Assembly (NCBI RefSeq): GCF_004342985.1
Contig: NZ_SMBO01000017.1
Span: forward strand, 1-40,448
Direction: 5' to 3'
DNA length: 40,448 nt
Source of the DNA: Novosphingobium sp. PhB57
Lineage (GTDB): Bacteria; Pseudomonadota; Alphaproteobacteria; Sphingomonadales; Sphingomonadaceae
In this document: positions 8,096 to 16,284 of the stretch, piece by piece
Layout: each line of letters opens with the position of its first letter
Numbering within the stretch: position 1 is the first letter of the stretch
Program-made: the position numbers and the translations under genes
Notes under the pieces: generated by a model
The model's database searches: none
What the model saw: the letters and a program-made list of their open reading frames with translations, nothing else
What the model was told of the DNA's origin: nothing

Positions 8096-8716
8096 TCACG
8101 CCGCCGGCAGCACCGTTCCATCGCTGGAGCGGGCTGCCGCCAGGCTTTCGCGCACGCGGGCCAGGGCGAGAGCGGCGGGTTCCTGCTCGCCCATCAGCGC
8201 GAAGGAGCCGTTGAGGTCGAACATGCAGTGGCCGTGGACGGTGGCCACGAGCGAGCGGGCAAGGCGCGGGGCGTCGGTCTGGCAGGCAGGCGGCAGCACG
8301 GCGCGCACTTCGTCCACCACCATTTCGGTCAGGCCGCCGCGCAGAACGTCCTGTTCGGGCGGGATCGTGACGTCGGGCGGAAGATGATGGTCGTAGATCG
8401 CCAACCAGGCATTGCGATTGGCGCGGGCGAAGCCGAAGTAGCCTTCCACCAGCACGCGGATGCGATCCTCTGCGCCATTGGCCAGGGCCTGCCGGATGTA
8501 GTCCGTCCAGAGCACGAAGGTCCGCGTGTTGATGGCGATCAGCAGCTGATCGTACGTGCCGAAGACGTTGTAGAGCGTGCCGATCGAATAGCCGATCCGC
8601 TTGGCCACTTCCCTTGCGGAAAAGCGCGCGAAGCCGACTTCCGCGAGGTGCTTGTGCCCCTCCACGATCAGCATCTGTTCCAGTTCCTTGCGGCTATGGT
8701 CCGACCGTCTGCCCAT
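8096..8716 (-). CDS. TetR/AcrR-family transcriptional repressor
   Basis: The 206-aa protein has the TetR N-terminal helix-turn-helix (GFARFSAREVAKRIGYSIGTLYNVFGTYDQLLIAIN) and a C-terminal ligand domain resembling the WHG-type TetR_C families. ATG 8716 is preferred; a TTG three codons upstream (8725) is the alternative. Neither has a visible Shine-Dalgarno. An imperfect palindrome sits directly upstream (8721-8738) and could be an autoregulatory operator. The gene lies 97 bases after the TonB-dependent receptor on the same strand, so it may be its regulator, possibly together with the divergent phosphodiesterase. The ligand is unknown. Confidence 0.88.
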   Translation of the reverse strand: MGRRSDHSRKELEQMLIVEGHKHLAEVGFARFSAREVAKRIGYSIGTLYNVFGTYDQLLIAINTRTFVLWTDYIRQALANGAEDRIRVLVEGYFGFARANRNAWLAIYDHHLPPDVTIPPEQDVLRGGLTEMVVDEVRAVLPPACQTDAPRLARSLVATVHGHCMFDLNGSFALMGEQEPAALALARVRESLAAARSSDGTVLPAA

Positions 8717-8720
8717 GCGC

Positions 8721-8738
8721 GGCAATGTAACAAATGCC
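8721..8738. promoter_or_regulatory. Possible TetR operator, imperfect palindrome
   Basis: GGCAATGTAACAAATGCC has outer arms GGCANT and ANTGCC around an asymmetric centre, four bases upstream of the tetR-like ATG. Position and size fit an autoregulatory TetR site, but the symmetry is partial. Confidence 0.3.
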
Positions 8739-8813
8739 GTTAAAATGAACAGCGTTGAATATGCCTTCGGCCGTGCGATCCGGCGGCCCTCCGCAGAGGG
8801 CCGCCGGGTATCG

Positions 8814-11036
8814 TCAGAAGCGGAAGTTGACGCCGGCGCCCAGGACGCGGGGGTCGTTCACGAAGGCGGTCAGGTTGTTGAAATCGATCGCGCCGATCAC
8901 GTTCGACTCGTTGGTGATGTTCCGCCCGAACACGAAGACGTCCACCGCGTCGGAGGGCGAACGCCAGCCGATGCGCGCACCGCCTTCGAAGTTCGTGCCG
9001 ACGTGGAATTCGGTGGCGTCGTAAAGGAACAGGTTGAAGTCCTTCTGCGCCACCCAGTCGGTCTGGGCGTAGAGCTTGCTGCCGCTCGCCAGCTCGTAAG
9101 TGTACGAGGCGTTGAAGTTGAACAGCCAGCGCGGCGCCTGCGGGAAGGGATTGCCGTTGATCGAGGCGCGGCGCGTGGTGCCGACGTTGACGATGGGATC
9201 GCGCACGGTGCAGGCCGCACCGCAGAAGGCGACCAGCAGGTCCGGGTCGTCGATCTTGGTGAAGTTGTAGGAAACGCCGCCGTTGAACTGAAGGCCGCGA
9301 ACCGGGTTGGCGGTGGCTTCGAATTCGACGCCCCGGCCCTTGCCGCGCTTGGCGTTGATGAGCTGGTTGAAGTTGCCCTGGCCGCCGATGGCGGTGAACT
9401 GCGGGTCCTTCAGGTCGTAGATATAGCCGGTCAGATCCACGCGGAAGCGGTTGTCGGGCGTGGCCGCCTTGATGCCGGCTTCATAAGACGTGATCGTTTC
9501 CGAATCCGCCGTCGTCAGGATGTTCGAGGTGGCGATGCGGCCCTGGATCGAAGGACCGCGATAGCCGTGGGCGATGCGGCCGAACAGGCTGACCTGCGGG
9601 CTGACTTTATAGAGCGCGCTGACGTCCCAGCTCGGCTGCTTGTCGCCCACATGGCGCGAATCCGCGAAAGGCGCGCCCAGGGTGCGGGCGGCGTCGAGGT
9701 CGCGCTGGTCGCGGGTCCAGCGGGCGCCGCCGGTCAGGCGCAGGCTGTCGGTCACGTCGTAATGGACCTGGCCGAAGACCGACCAGCTGTCGCTCTTCTG
9801 GCGCAGTTCGGAGATCACCGTGGGATTAATGCCGCCGGTGCCGTTCCACGAGGCCGAGATCAGCTCGAACTTCTCGCGCCAGTAGAACGCGCCGACCTGC
9901 CAGCCGAAGCGGGTATCGCCATTGCTGGCGAGGCGGACTTCGTAAGTCTGCTGGTCGAGGTCGCTGGAGAGCGTGCCGGTTTCCGAATTGAAGGGAATGA
10001 AGCCGCTGCCCGCCGTGGTGCCGAGCACGCCGCCGTCGATGTCGCCGCGGCCCGAGCTGCTGCCCTGATAGGCCGAGACGATGGCGGTCAGCGTCGCGCC
10101 GCCAAGGTCGTAGTCGACATGCAGCGCCTCGGAGGTGGTGTCCTGCGCCTGCGGGTTGTTGCGGCCGCCGTCGTAATAGACGGTGTCGCGGTCGTAGCGG
10201 TCGTTGAGCTTGTTCGAGCCAGTGGTCAGCACGTTGGCGCGGTTGAGCGTGCCGGTGCCGCGATAGGAACGGGCCTGGAGCGTCAGCAGCACCGAAAGGC
10301 GGTCGTCCGGCTTCCACAGGGCGTGGATGCGGCCGGCGATGTCGTCGAAGCCGCCAAGGTCCTTGCCGGGCTTGGTGAAGGAGGCGTCATAGGCGTTGTT
10401 CACCCAGTCCTCGCGGTGGTTGGCAAGGCCGGCGACGCGCAGCGACAGGGTGCTCGAAACCGGGATGGTCGCGCCCACTTCGGCGCGGATCGTGCCGAGT
10501 TCGCCCACGGTGAACTGCGCCTGGCCTTCGGCATGGTCGCCGGGGCGGCGGGTGTCCATCTTGACGACGCCGGCCGGGGTGTTGCGGCCGAACAGCGTGC
10601 CTTGCGGGCCCTTGAGCACTTCCACGCTGTCGAGGTCGAAGATCGGGAAGCCCTTGAGGTAGACGTTCTCCAGCACCACGTCGTCGAGCACGACCGAGAC
10701 CGGCTGGGAGGCGTTGAAGTCGAAGTCCACGTTGCCGAGGCCGCGAATGTAGAGGCGCGGGGCGTAGCGGCCATTCGAGCTTTCGACGTAGAGGCTGGGC
10801 GTGCGGCCGGCCAGCGAGAGAATGTCGCCGCCGCCTTCGGCAATGGCGCTGATCTTGTCTCCGGAGAGGACCGAGACAGCGATCGGCACGTCGCGGATGT
10901 TTTCGGGGCGGCGCTGGGCGGTGACGACGATGTCGGCGGAAGCGTCGAGGCTGTCCGGCGCGGTCTGGGCCAGAGCAGGCGTCGCGCCGGCCAGAAGTGC
11001 CGGCACGCTGGCCAGCCAGTAAGTCTTCGTCTTCAT
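8814..11036 (-). CDS. TonB-dependent outer-membrane receptor, substrate unknown
   Basis: The 740-aa protein has a signal peptide (MKTKTYWLASVPALLAGATPALAQ), a TonB-box region DIVVTAQRR, and a plug domain with DVPIAVSVLSGDKI, RLYIRGLG and LKGPQGTLFGRNTPAGVV. A 22-strand barrel ends in the aromatic ...VNFRF typical of outer-membrane insertion. This subfamily is expanded in sphingomonads, and its substrates (siderophores, plant or aromatic compounds) cannot be read from sequence. ATG 11036 has AAGGGG upstream and starts the signal peptide; longer frames add unrelated residues. It is divergent from the cyclic-nucleotide phosphodiesterase gene and followed by the TetR gene. One Cys pair (CGAAC) lies in an outer loop. 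Confidence 0.93.
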   Translation of the reverse strand: MKTKTYWLASVPALLAGATPALAQTAPDSLDASADIVVTAQRRPENIRDVPIAVSVLSGDKISAIAEGGGDILSLAGRTPSLYVESSNGRYAPRLYIRGLGNVDFDFNASQPVSVVLDDVVLENVYLKGFPIFDLDSVEVLKGPQGTLFGRNTPAGVVKMDTRRPGDHAEGQAQFTVGELGTIRAEVGATIPVSSTLSLRVAGLANHREDWVNNAYDASFTKPGKDLGGFDDIAGRIHALWKPDDRLSVLLTLQARSYRGTGTLNRANVLTTGSNKLNDRYDRDTVYYDGGRNNPQAQDTTSEALHVDYDLGGATLTAIVSAYQGSSSGRGDIDGGVLGTTAGSGFIPFNSETGTLSSDLDQQTYEVRLASNGDTRFGWQVGAFYWREKFELISASWNGTGGINPTVISELRQKSDSWSVFGQVHYDVTDSLRLTGGARWTRDQRDLDAARTLGAPFADSRHVGDKQPSWDVSALYKVSPQVSLFGRIAHGYRGPSIQGRIATSNILTTADSETITSYEAGIKAATPDNRFRVDLTGYIYDLKDPQFTAIGGQGNFNQLINAKRGKGRGVEFEATANPVRGLQFNGGVSYNFTKIDDPDLLVAFCGAACTVRDPIVNVGTTRRASINGNPFPQAPRWLFNFNASYTYELASGSKLYAQTDWVAQKDFNLFLYDATEFHVGTNFEGGARIGWRSPSDAVDVFVFGRNITNESNVIGAIDFNNLTAFVNDPRVLGAGVNFRF

Positions 11037-11155
11037 CGTTGCACCCCTTGCGCGCGGCCGGTAGCTGACGAGCCGCCGCGCCCGCGAGACCTTGTGGTCT
11101 GGCGGACAGGGGGTCGCACCGGCGTTCTTCCTTGAAGCGCGGCCCTTAGCCCCCG

Positions 11156-11238
11156 ATTGTGACATTTCCGATAAATTTCTTCCGTGCATCCACAAGAAAT
11201 CGTAACCCGGTCATATGTTTATTGAAATTATGACATTT
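11156..11238. promoter_or_regulatory. AT-rich divergent promoter with dyad and 12-bp direct repeats
   Basis: Between the divergent receptor and phosphodiesterase genes lie two copies of ATT(G/A)TGACATTT (11156-11167 and 11227-11238). Between them is the inverted repeat ATTTCTT-N12-AAGAAAT (11175-11181 and 11194-11200). The DNA is much more AT-rich than its surroundings. The second 12-mer overlaps an alternative start codon of the phosphodiesterase. These could be promoter elements or operators, perhaps for the nearby TetR protein; this is inference. Confidence 0.4.
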
Positions 11239-12237
11239 TTGCGACGGTACGGCTCCGCGGCGGCCGCCGGTCTGTCCCTCTCGGCACTCACGATGGCTGC
11301 AGGCGCGTCTGCCGATGCCGGCGCCGATTCCCGTGCCTTCGATGTCGTGCCGCTCGGCGTGGCGGGCGGCGTGGTCGAAGGTTCGACGACCGCCTGGTAC
11401 ATCGCCCGGAAGGGGCAGGAGCAGGGGCTCGCCTGCGATGCCGGCACGCTGGTTCCGGGCATCCGCGTGGCCATCGCCAAGGGCGGATTTCCGGCCGGCA
11501 CCCGCGCCGGGGAGGTGCTGCATCGCAGGATCGGCGCCTATCTCGTCACCCATCCGCATCTCGACCATGTCGCCGGCCTGGTGATGGTTTCGCCTGACGA
11601 CAGCGCGAAGCCGATCCTGGCCCTGCCGGAAGTGAATGCAGCGCTGGCGGCTGATTACTTCAACTGGAGCGCGTGGCCCAACATGGGCGACCGCGGGCGG
11701 CCACCCTTGCTGGCGCGCTATCATTACCAGGATCTCGATCCCGTCGCGGCGCCCGTGCCGGTCGCGGCGACGGGCCTGACCGTCACGGCATTTCCGCTTT
11801 CGCACGGCGGCGCCCTGTCCACTGCCTTCCTCATCCGCGCAGGGGAGCAGGCGCTGCTCTGCATGGGGGACACCGGCCCCGATGCCGTCGAGCATTCGAC
11901 CCGGCTCGACGCGCTCTGGCAGGCCGTGGCGCCGCTGGTACGCGCCGGGCATCTGCGCGCGATCATCGTCGAGACGTCCTATCCCGACCCGCGCAAGGAC
12001 GCCGAACTGTTCGGCCACCTCACCCCGCGCTGGCTGCACCGCGAACTGGCGCGGCTGGCGCAGCTGTCGGGCGGGACGGGGGCGATGAAGGGGCTGCCCG
12101 TGGTGATCGGCCATATCAAGCCCTCGGTCGACGGGGACCCCGCGATCGCTTCGACCATCACCCGCCAGCTGGCCGAGGGTGACGGCCCGCCCGTCCGCTA
12201 CGTCATCGCCGAACAGGGCGCCGCGCTGGCGTTCTGA
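11215..12237 (+). CDS. Secreted class II 3',5'-cyclic-nucleotide phosphodiesterase
   Basis: The 340-aa protein has the class II (PDE1/CpdP) metallo-beta-lactamase fold. The metal-binding signature THPHLDHVAGLV gives H-x-H-x-D-H. FPLSHGG, MGDTGPD and IVETSYPD supply the remaining metal-site motifs of the class, and GHIKPS is near the C-terminus. An N-terminal hydrophobic segment (AAAAGLSLSALTMAAGASADA) indicates export, so it probably hydrolyses cAMP or cGMP in the periplasm, as reported for CpdP of Vibrio fischeri. ATG 11215 is the first in frame; ATG 11230 gives a more typical signal peptide (MTFLRRYGS). Neither has a Shine-Dalgarno. Its last 35 bases overlap the opposing PepSY gene. Confidence 0.85.
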   Translation: MFIEIMTFLRRYGSAAAAGLSLSALTMAAGASADAGADSRAFDVVPLGVAGGVVEGSTTAWYIARKGQEQGLACDAGTLVPGIRVAIAKGGFPAGTRAGEVLHRRIGAYLVTHPHLDHVAGLVMVSPDDSAKPILALPEVNAALAADYFNWSAWPNMGDRGRPPLLARYHYQDLDPVAAPVPVAATGLTVTAFPLSHGGALSTAFLIRAGEQALLCMGDTGPDAVEHSTRLDALWQAVAPLVRAGHLRAIIVETSYPDPRKDAELFGHLTPRWLHRELARLAQLSGGTGAMKGLPVVIGHIKPSVDGDPAIASTITRQLAEGDGPPVRYVIAEQGAALAF

Positions 12238-13786
12238 GCCCCATCCTGAAGAGGCGGCGCACGTCGCGGCGGACCTTGTTCCAGGCCATCCATGTGCCGG
12301 TGCCGCAGACGAACGTGACGGCGGCCAGCAGCGGCAGGACCACCAGGTCCCACCACGGGCGCCGGCGCAGCAGCGGCAGGTCCAGCCGGTGCAGGCCGTC
12401 CTGCAGCCAGCGGAACCCGCGCCCGTTACGGTCGACAGCGCGCAGGAGCCGGCCGCTCACCGGATCGATGTAGAGGCGCGTCGCCTCGGCATCGGCCAGA
12501 ACGGCGCGCCAGACCGGAAGCGGCGCGGGGGAACGGCGGCCATAGTAGTAGGCGTCCTCTTCCTCCAGGAGTTCGAGCGAGGCGAGCGAGGGCCTGCCCG
12601 ACAGCGCGGCGCGCAGCGCGTCCTCGCCGAAGAGAGCGGGCTTTCCGGCAGCGTCGAAGCGCTGCGATGAAACTTCGCCGTCCGATATGGGCAGGCTCGA
12701 TACCAGCAGGAAAGTGCGCCCGCCGAGCGGTGCGGTCTCCACCCGGCGCGCGCCGCGCGGCAGGTCGCCGAGCGCGGAAAGCGCCTGGCGCACATCGCGC
12801 CAGTGCATCGGCCCGGCCAGCCGCCCGGCCTCGGCAGGGCCGGCCGAGGAATCGAGGAAGCCCCAGGGGTTCATCGAAAACAGGCCGCTCGCGACCCAGC
12901 TCAGGGTCAGCAGGCCGAAGAACAGCCCGAAGACGTGGTGCCACCACCACAGGCCCTTGTAGGGCGAGCCGAGAGTCCCGTCCCGCTTGCGCCGCAGCCG
13001 CGCGATACCGGCCCAGATGCCGGTGCCGGTGAGGAAGCAGCCGGAGAGCGAGGTCCAGACCACGACCTGGTTCCACAGCGCGCCGTCCTGCCGCAGGATC
13101 GTGGGGTAGAGCCAGTGCGGCACGGCGCCCAGCCAGCCCCAGAAGCGCTGGAAGCGGGTGGTCTCCTGCACCACCTCGCCCGAACGGCCGGAGATGTAGA
13201 TCACGGTCCCGGCGGGATCGGCATAGTCGGCGCGGTAGAGCGGGGCGCTCCGCCGGTAGGTCTGCACCGTCCACTGGTCGATGCCGGTTTCGGACAGAGC
13301 GGGCGCTGCGCCGCCGATCGCATGGCCGCGGGCGTAGTCCGCCGCGATCCTGGCGAGGTCGGCGCGCCCGGGCGGGGCCAGCTTCCGCCCTGTGGCCAGG
13401 TCGATGGTTTCGGGCATGGTCCGCATCTGCGCGATGGGGCGGTCGCCGGTGGCCGCGGAAACGATCCGCAGGACCGGGCGGCCGGCCATCATCTCGACGC
13501 GCGCGGAGGCGATCGGCAGGTCTGGCGCAAGGCCTGCCTCTTCCCACGTGGGATCGTTCCAGACCGGACCGGGCGGCAGTTGCAGCGGCGCCAGGCCCTG
13601 CAACTGCGCTGCCGGCTCCAGCCTCGGATAGTCCACGTAGATCATCACGAAGCCCGACAGGCACCAGAGGGTCATCAGCAGCCCGACGAAGACGCCGAGC
13701 CAGCGATGAAGGACGAGGATGGGGCGCGGCAGCAAGCTGCGGGGCAGCAGGCTACCGGGCGCCTTGGAAGGCTGGAGCGCGGCCAC
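12203..13786 (-). CDS. PepSY-associated membrane protein, FoxB-like, in B12 operon
   Basis: The 527-aa protein has four membrane helices (about 24-50, 238-262, 279-305, 480-503) separated by two large periplasmic PepSY-containing loops. Each helix or its edge carries a histidine: His27 (LHRWLGVF), His224 (PHWLY), His283-His284 (WWHHVFGLFFG) and His466 (LHRLDLP). This is the layout of PepSY-type ferrisiderophore reductases such as FoxB, where such histidines bind haem. Its GTG start lies four bases after the stop of the btuB-like gene, so it is expressed under the same cobalamin riboswitch. I infer a role in processing or reducing imported corrinoid, or an accessory role in uptake. No BtuCDF-type transporter is in the window. 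The 3' end overlaps the convergent phosphodiesterase gene. Confidence 0.85.
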   Translation of the reverse strand: MAALQPSKAPGSLLPRSLLPRPILVLHRWLGVFVGLLMTLWCLSGFVMIYVDYPRLEPAAQLQGLAPLQLPPGPVWNDPTWEEAGLAPDLPIASARVEMMAGRPVLRIVSAATGDRPIAQMRTMPETIDLATGRKLAPPGRADLARIAADYARGHAIGGAAPALSETGIDQWTVQTYRRSAPLYRADYADPAGTVIYISGRSGEVVQETTRFQRFWGWLGAVPHWLYPTILRQDGALWNQVVVWTSLSGCFLTGTGIWAGIARLRRKRDGTLGSPYKGLWWWHHVFGLFFGLLTLSWVASGLFSMNPWGFLDSSAGPAEAGRLAGPMHWRDVRQALSALGDLPRGARRVETAPLGGRTFLLVSSLPISDGEVSSQRFDAAGKPALFGEDALRAALSGRPSLASLELLEEEDAYYYGRRSPAPLPVWRAVLADAEATRLYIDPVSGRLLRAVDRNGRGFRWLQDGLHRLDLPLLRRRPWWDLVVLPLLAAVTFVCGTGTWMAWNKVRRDVRRLFRMGLRTPARRPVRR

Positions 13787-13790
13787 GGCG

Positions 13791-15848
13791 TCAGAAACTC
13801 AGGCCATATTGCATCCGCAGCGTGCGCGGCACGCCCCGGTTGAAATAGAGGAAGCGGCTGTTGCTGCCATCGAGCACGCCCTGGTCGGTCGCGGCCGAAA
13901 GGTAGCCGCGCGTGGCATATTGCCGGTCGAGCAGGTTCTCGATATTGACGCCGAAGCGGTTCCGCCGCGCCGCCCTATCGACGTAAAGATAGGCGCCGAC
14001 ATCGAGCAGGGCGTAGTTGCCGTAGTTCCGCCGCCCCGCGCCGGATGCGGTCGACCAGACATCGCCGATCCAGCTGGCGTTGAGGCTCGCGCCGAAGGGC
14101 TTGTCTTCGGGCGCATAGGACAAGGCGGCCTTGGCATATTGCTTGGGGTTGCGGTCCAGCTGCGTCGATGCGCCCTTTTCGCGCACGCGGGCATATGTGT
14201 AGCTGGCCGAGATGCCCCAGCCGCCCGGCCAGCGCGCGTCGAGTTCCAGCTCCGCGCCTTGCGAGCGGACCTTGCCGTCGAGGTTGGCGTAAGTGCCGCC
14301 GGGGAAGGCGGGATCGTCGTAGACGCTGTCGATCATGTCCGTGATGCGGCGGTCGAAATAGGTCGCCTTCCAGCCCAGCGAGGCCGCGCCCAGCGGCAGG
14401 ATGCCGCCTGCCGAGAGGTTGAGCGAAAGGCTCTGCTCGGCCCTGAGGTTCGGATTGCCCACCTCGCAGCAAGGGTCGTTGCCGTAGAGCTGCGAGGCGT
14501 CGGGAAGCACGAAGGCGGTGCCGCCATTGGCTTCCAGATAGAGCGCCTCGGCAAAGTCGTAGCGGCCCGAGACGTTCCAGATCGTCTTGCGCGCGCCGTC
14601 CGTGCGATTGTAGCGCAGGCCCGCCGCCAGGCGGCCCTTCGACGAGATCTCGTCGGTGGTGCGAAGCTGCAGGATCCCGGCGTGGACCTGCTCGCTGGTC
14701 GGCGCGATCAGCAGCACGTCGTCCCGGCCGCTGAAGTTCTGGAAGTCGTAGCCCAGCAGGTATTCCAGGCCGGGGTGCAGATGCAGCTTCATCACCGCGC
14801 TGCCGCCCCAGTCGCGGTAGCCCCAGAAGGTGCCGGCCGGGTAGATCACCTGGGGCTGATGGCCGGGCAGCGAATTGCGGATCTGGATGTAGGCGGTCTT
14901 CCAGTCGTGGAAATAGCCTTTCAGGAAGAACTGCACACTGTCGCTGCCGGTGTAGTCGAGCCGCAGGCTGGCCACTTCCTCGTTCCGGTCGTTGCGGCTC
15001 TCGCGAATGCGGGTGGGGGCAAGGTTGTCGAGCTTCGCCTCGGTATGCTGGTACTGCGCGTTGAGCGCGAGATCCGGCGCCAGCGCGTACTGGTACTTGA
15101 GCCCGGCCGACCACAAGTCGTAGCCGAGGTGCCGGTCGGTGAGGCTGGGCTGATAGGCGCTGTAGGGCAGGTAGCCTTCCGAGCGATTGTGCGAGGCATA
15201 GGCCACGAAGCGGTGGTCGCCCAGGGCGCCGCGCGCATAGCCGTCCAGGGTCGTGCCGCCCCAGCTGTCGACCGAGGCATTGACCTGGCCGCCCGGATCG
15301 TCGGAAAAGCTGCGCGTCACCACGTTGATCACTCCGGCCGAGGCCTGGGTGCCGTAGAACAGGCTCTCTCCGCCGCGCAGGACCTCGATCCGCTCGATCA
15401 TGCTGGCGGGCAGCGTGTCGTTGGGCGAGGTGCTGCCATAAAGGCGGTTGTTGAGGCGGATGCCGTCCATCGTCCAGAGCACGTCCTGCGTGCGCGAACC
15501 CTGCAGCGAGACGTCGACGTAAGTGAACGGGCCATTGCGGCCGCGCACGTAGAGGCCGGGTACCTGGTCGAGCGCCTTGGTCACGTCCACCGCGCCGCTG
15601 TTGCGGATCTGCCGTTCATCGACGGTGACGACGTCGTTGCCGTAGCGGGAGAGTTCCTGCGGCAGCGTCTCTTCCAGGCTCTGCCCGGTGACGACGATCG
15701 AAGGGCCATCCGCCTCTGCGGCATCGGCCTCCAGGCCCCCGAACTTCCGGCCCTCGACCTTCCCGCCATCCGCGGCCCGGGCCTGCGCGGCGCAGGCGAG
15801 AGTCAGCGCCGCGGCAAGCGCCGCGTGCGAAACGGTTGCGATCTTCAT
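13791..15848 (-). CDS. btuB: TonB-dependent cobalamin/corrinoid receptor (BtuB-like)
   Basis: The 685-aa product has a signal peptide (AALAAALTLACAAQARA), a TonB-box region SIVVTGQ, a plug (DVTKALDQVPGLYV, MDGIRLNN, IERIEVLRGGESLFYGTQASAGVINVVTR) and a 22-strand barrel ending RMQYGLSF. The substrate call rests on the cobalamin riboswitch in its leader, not on the receptor sequence itself, which belongs to the broad BtuB/siderophore class. ATG 15848 has AGGGGAATGAA just before it. The PepSY gene follows after four bases. Expression should fall when intracellular cobalamin is high. An unusual CC dipeptide (NDPCCEVGNP) lies in a barrel loop. Confidence 0.88.
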   Translation of the reverse strand: MKIATVSHAALAAALTLACAAQARAADGGKVEGRKFGGLEADAAEADGPSIVVTGQSLEETLPQELSRYGNDVVTVDERQIRNSGAVDVTKALDQVPGLYVRGRNGPFTYVDVSLQGSRTQDVLWTMDGIRLNNRLYGSTSPNDTLPASMIERIEVLRGGESLFYGTQASAGVINVVTRSFSDDPGGQVNASVDSWGGTTLDGYARGALGDHRFVAYASHNRSEGYLPYSAYQPSLTDRHLGYDLWSAGLKYQYALAPDLALNAQYQHTEAKLDNLAPTRIRESRNDRNEEVASLRLDYTGSDSVQFFLKGYFHDWKTAYIQIRNSLPGHQPQVIYPAGTFWGYRDWGGSAVMKLHLHPGLEYLLGYDFQNFSGRDDVLLIAPTSEQVHAGILQLRTTDEISSKGRLAAGLRYNRTDGARKTIWNVSGRYDFAEALYLEANGGTAFVLPDASQLYGNDPCCEVGNPNLRAEQSLSLNLSAGGILPLGAASLGWKATYFDRRITDMIDSVYDDPAFPGGTYANLDGKVRSQGAELELDARWPGGWGISASYTYARVREKGASTQLDRNPKQYAKAALSYAPEDKPFGASLNASWIGDVWSTASGAGRRNYGNYALLDVGAYLYVDRAARRNRFGVNIENLLDRQYATRGYLSAATDQGVLDGSNSRFLYFNRGVPRTLRMQYGLSF

Positions 15849-16059
15849 TTCATTCCCCTGCCGGGCGCCAAGCGAGCTTTTGGCAAGGGTCTGCCACTCG
15901 CGAACCCAGGCCCGCGAACGACCGGCGCGTCGACCGGCCGGGCGCCCGGATTCGGGACGACCGCTCAGCGCACCGTGCGGCCCTTGCCGCTGGTTCGTCG
16001 CTCAGACGGAAAAATCACCGTGCCCCGGCCATCCCCTGGACCAAAGCAAGAGCGACCGT
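15849..16059 (-). other. Long leader between riboswitch aptamer and btuB start
   Basis: About 211 bases separate the 3' edge of the cobalamin aptamer from the btuB-like ATG. The segment is GC-rich, has a T5 run near 16012-16016, and has no clear terminator hairpin directly before it. The ribosome binding site AGGGGAATGAA is at its end. An expression platform that works by sequestering this site would have to act over a long distance, so the control mechanism is unclear. Confidence 0.5.
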
Positions 16060-16273
16060 ACGCTGGCAGGTCTCCTGGCTCACGGGTCATCGCTCGATGC
16101 ACGGCCTTCCCAGGCCTCGCAGGATTTAGCGTCCGGCCCAGTGGCTGCGGCAGGGGGCATTGCCCCGCCGCGTGATGTGCATCGCGCTCACCGCTTACAG
16201 TTGCAGGGACAGCCTCGGATTCAAGAGAAAGCCTCTCTCACCGTGTTCCCTATTAAGCCTCTTTCGAGGCACC
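16060..16273 (-). promoter_or_regulatory. Cobalamin (B12) riboswitch aptamer
   Basis: Reading the minus strand, the conserved elements occur in the right order: GGTGCC, TTAATAGGGAA, ACGGTG followed by an extended GAGAGAGGCTTTCTC hairpin, AATCCG-x-GGCTG, TGCAACTGTAAGCGG, GCCACTGG, and the B12-box end GAGCCAGGAGACCTGCC. This is the class I cobalamin aptamer typical of alphaproteobacteria. It lies upstream of the btuB-like receptor and PepSY genes and should lower their expression when adenosylcobalamin is bound. Confidence 0.95.
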
Positions 16274-16284
16274 AGCGCGATCAT
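16195..16284 (-). CDS. Possible 29-codon leader ORF overlapping the B12 aptamer
   Basis: ATG 16284 is preceded by a perfect AAGGAGG (16298-16292) at seven bases. The frame runs 29 codons (MIALVPRKRLNREHGERG...) into the aptamer and stops at TAA within the conserved CTGTAAGCGG element. No other gene on this strand could use that ribosome binding site, because the upstream asmA-like gene ended 140 bases earlier. The peptide resembles nothing I know and is basic. Translation would disturb folding of the aptamer core, so it could couple ribosome traffic to riboswitch function. It could equally be chance; treat as a hypothesis. Confidence 0.35.
   Translation of the reverse strand: MIALVPRKRLNREHGERGFLLNPRLSLQL

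Noticed and set aside
8601..11135. 844-codon plus-strand open frame opposite the TonB receptor
   Set aside because: Its translation is rich in Val, Ala, Arg and Glu with no domain. It is the antisense shadow of an unmistakable TonB-dependent receptor.
13719..16175. 818-codon plus-strand frame opposite btuB
   Set aside because: Antisense shadow of the receptor gene; it also crosses the riboswitch.
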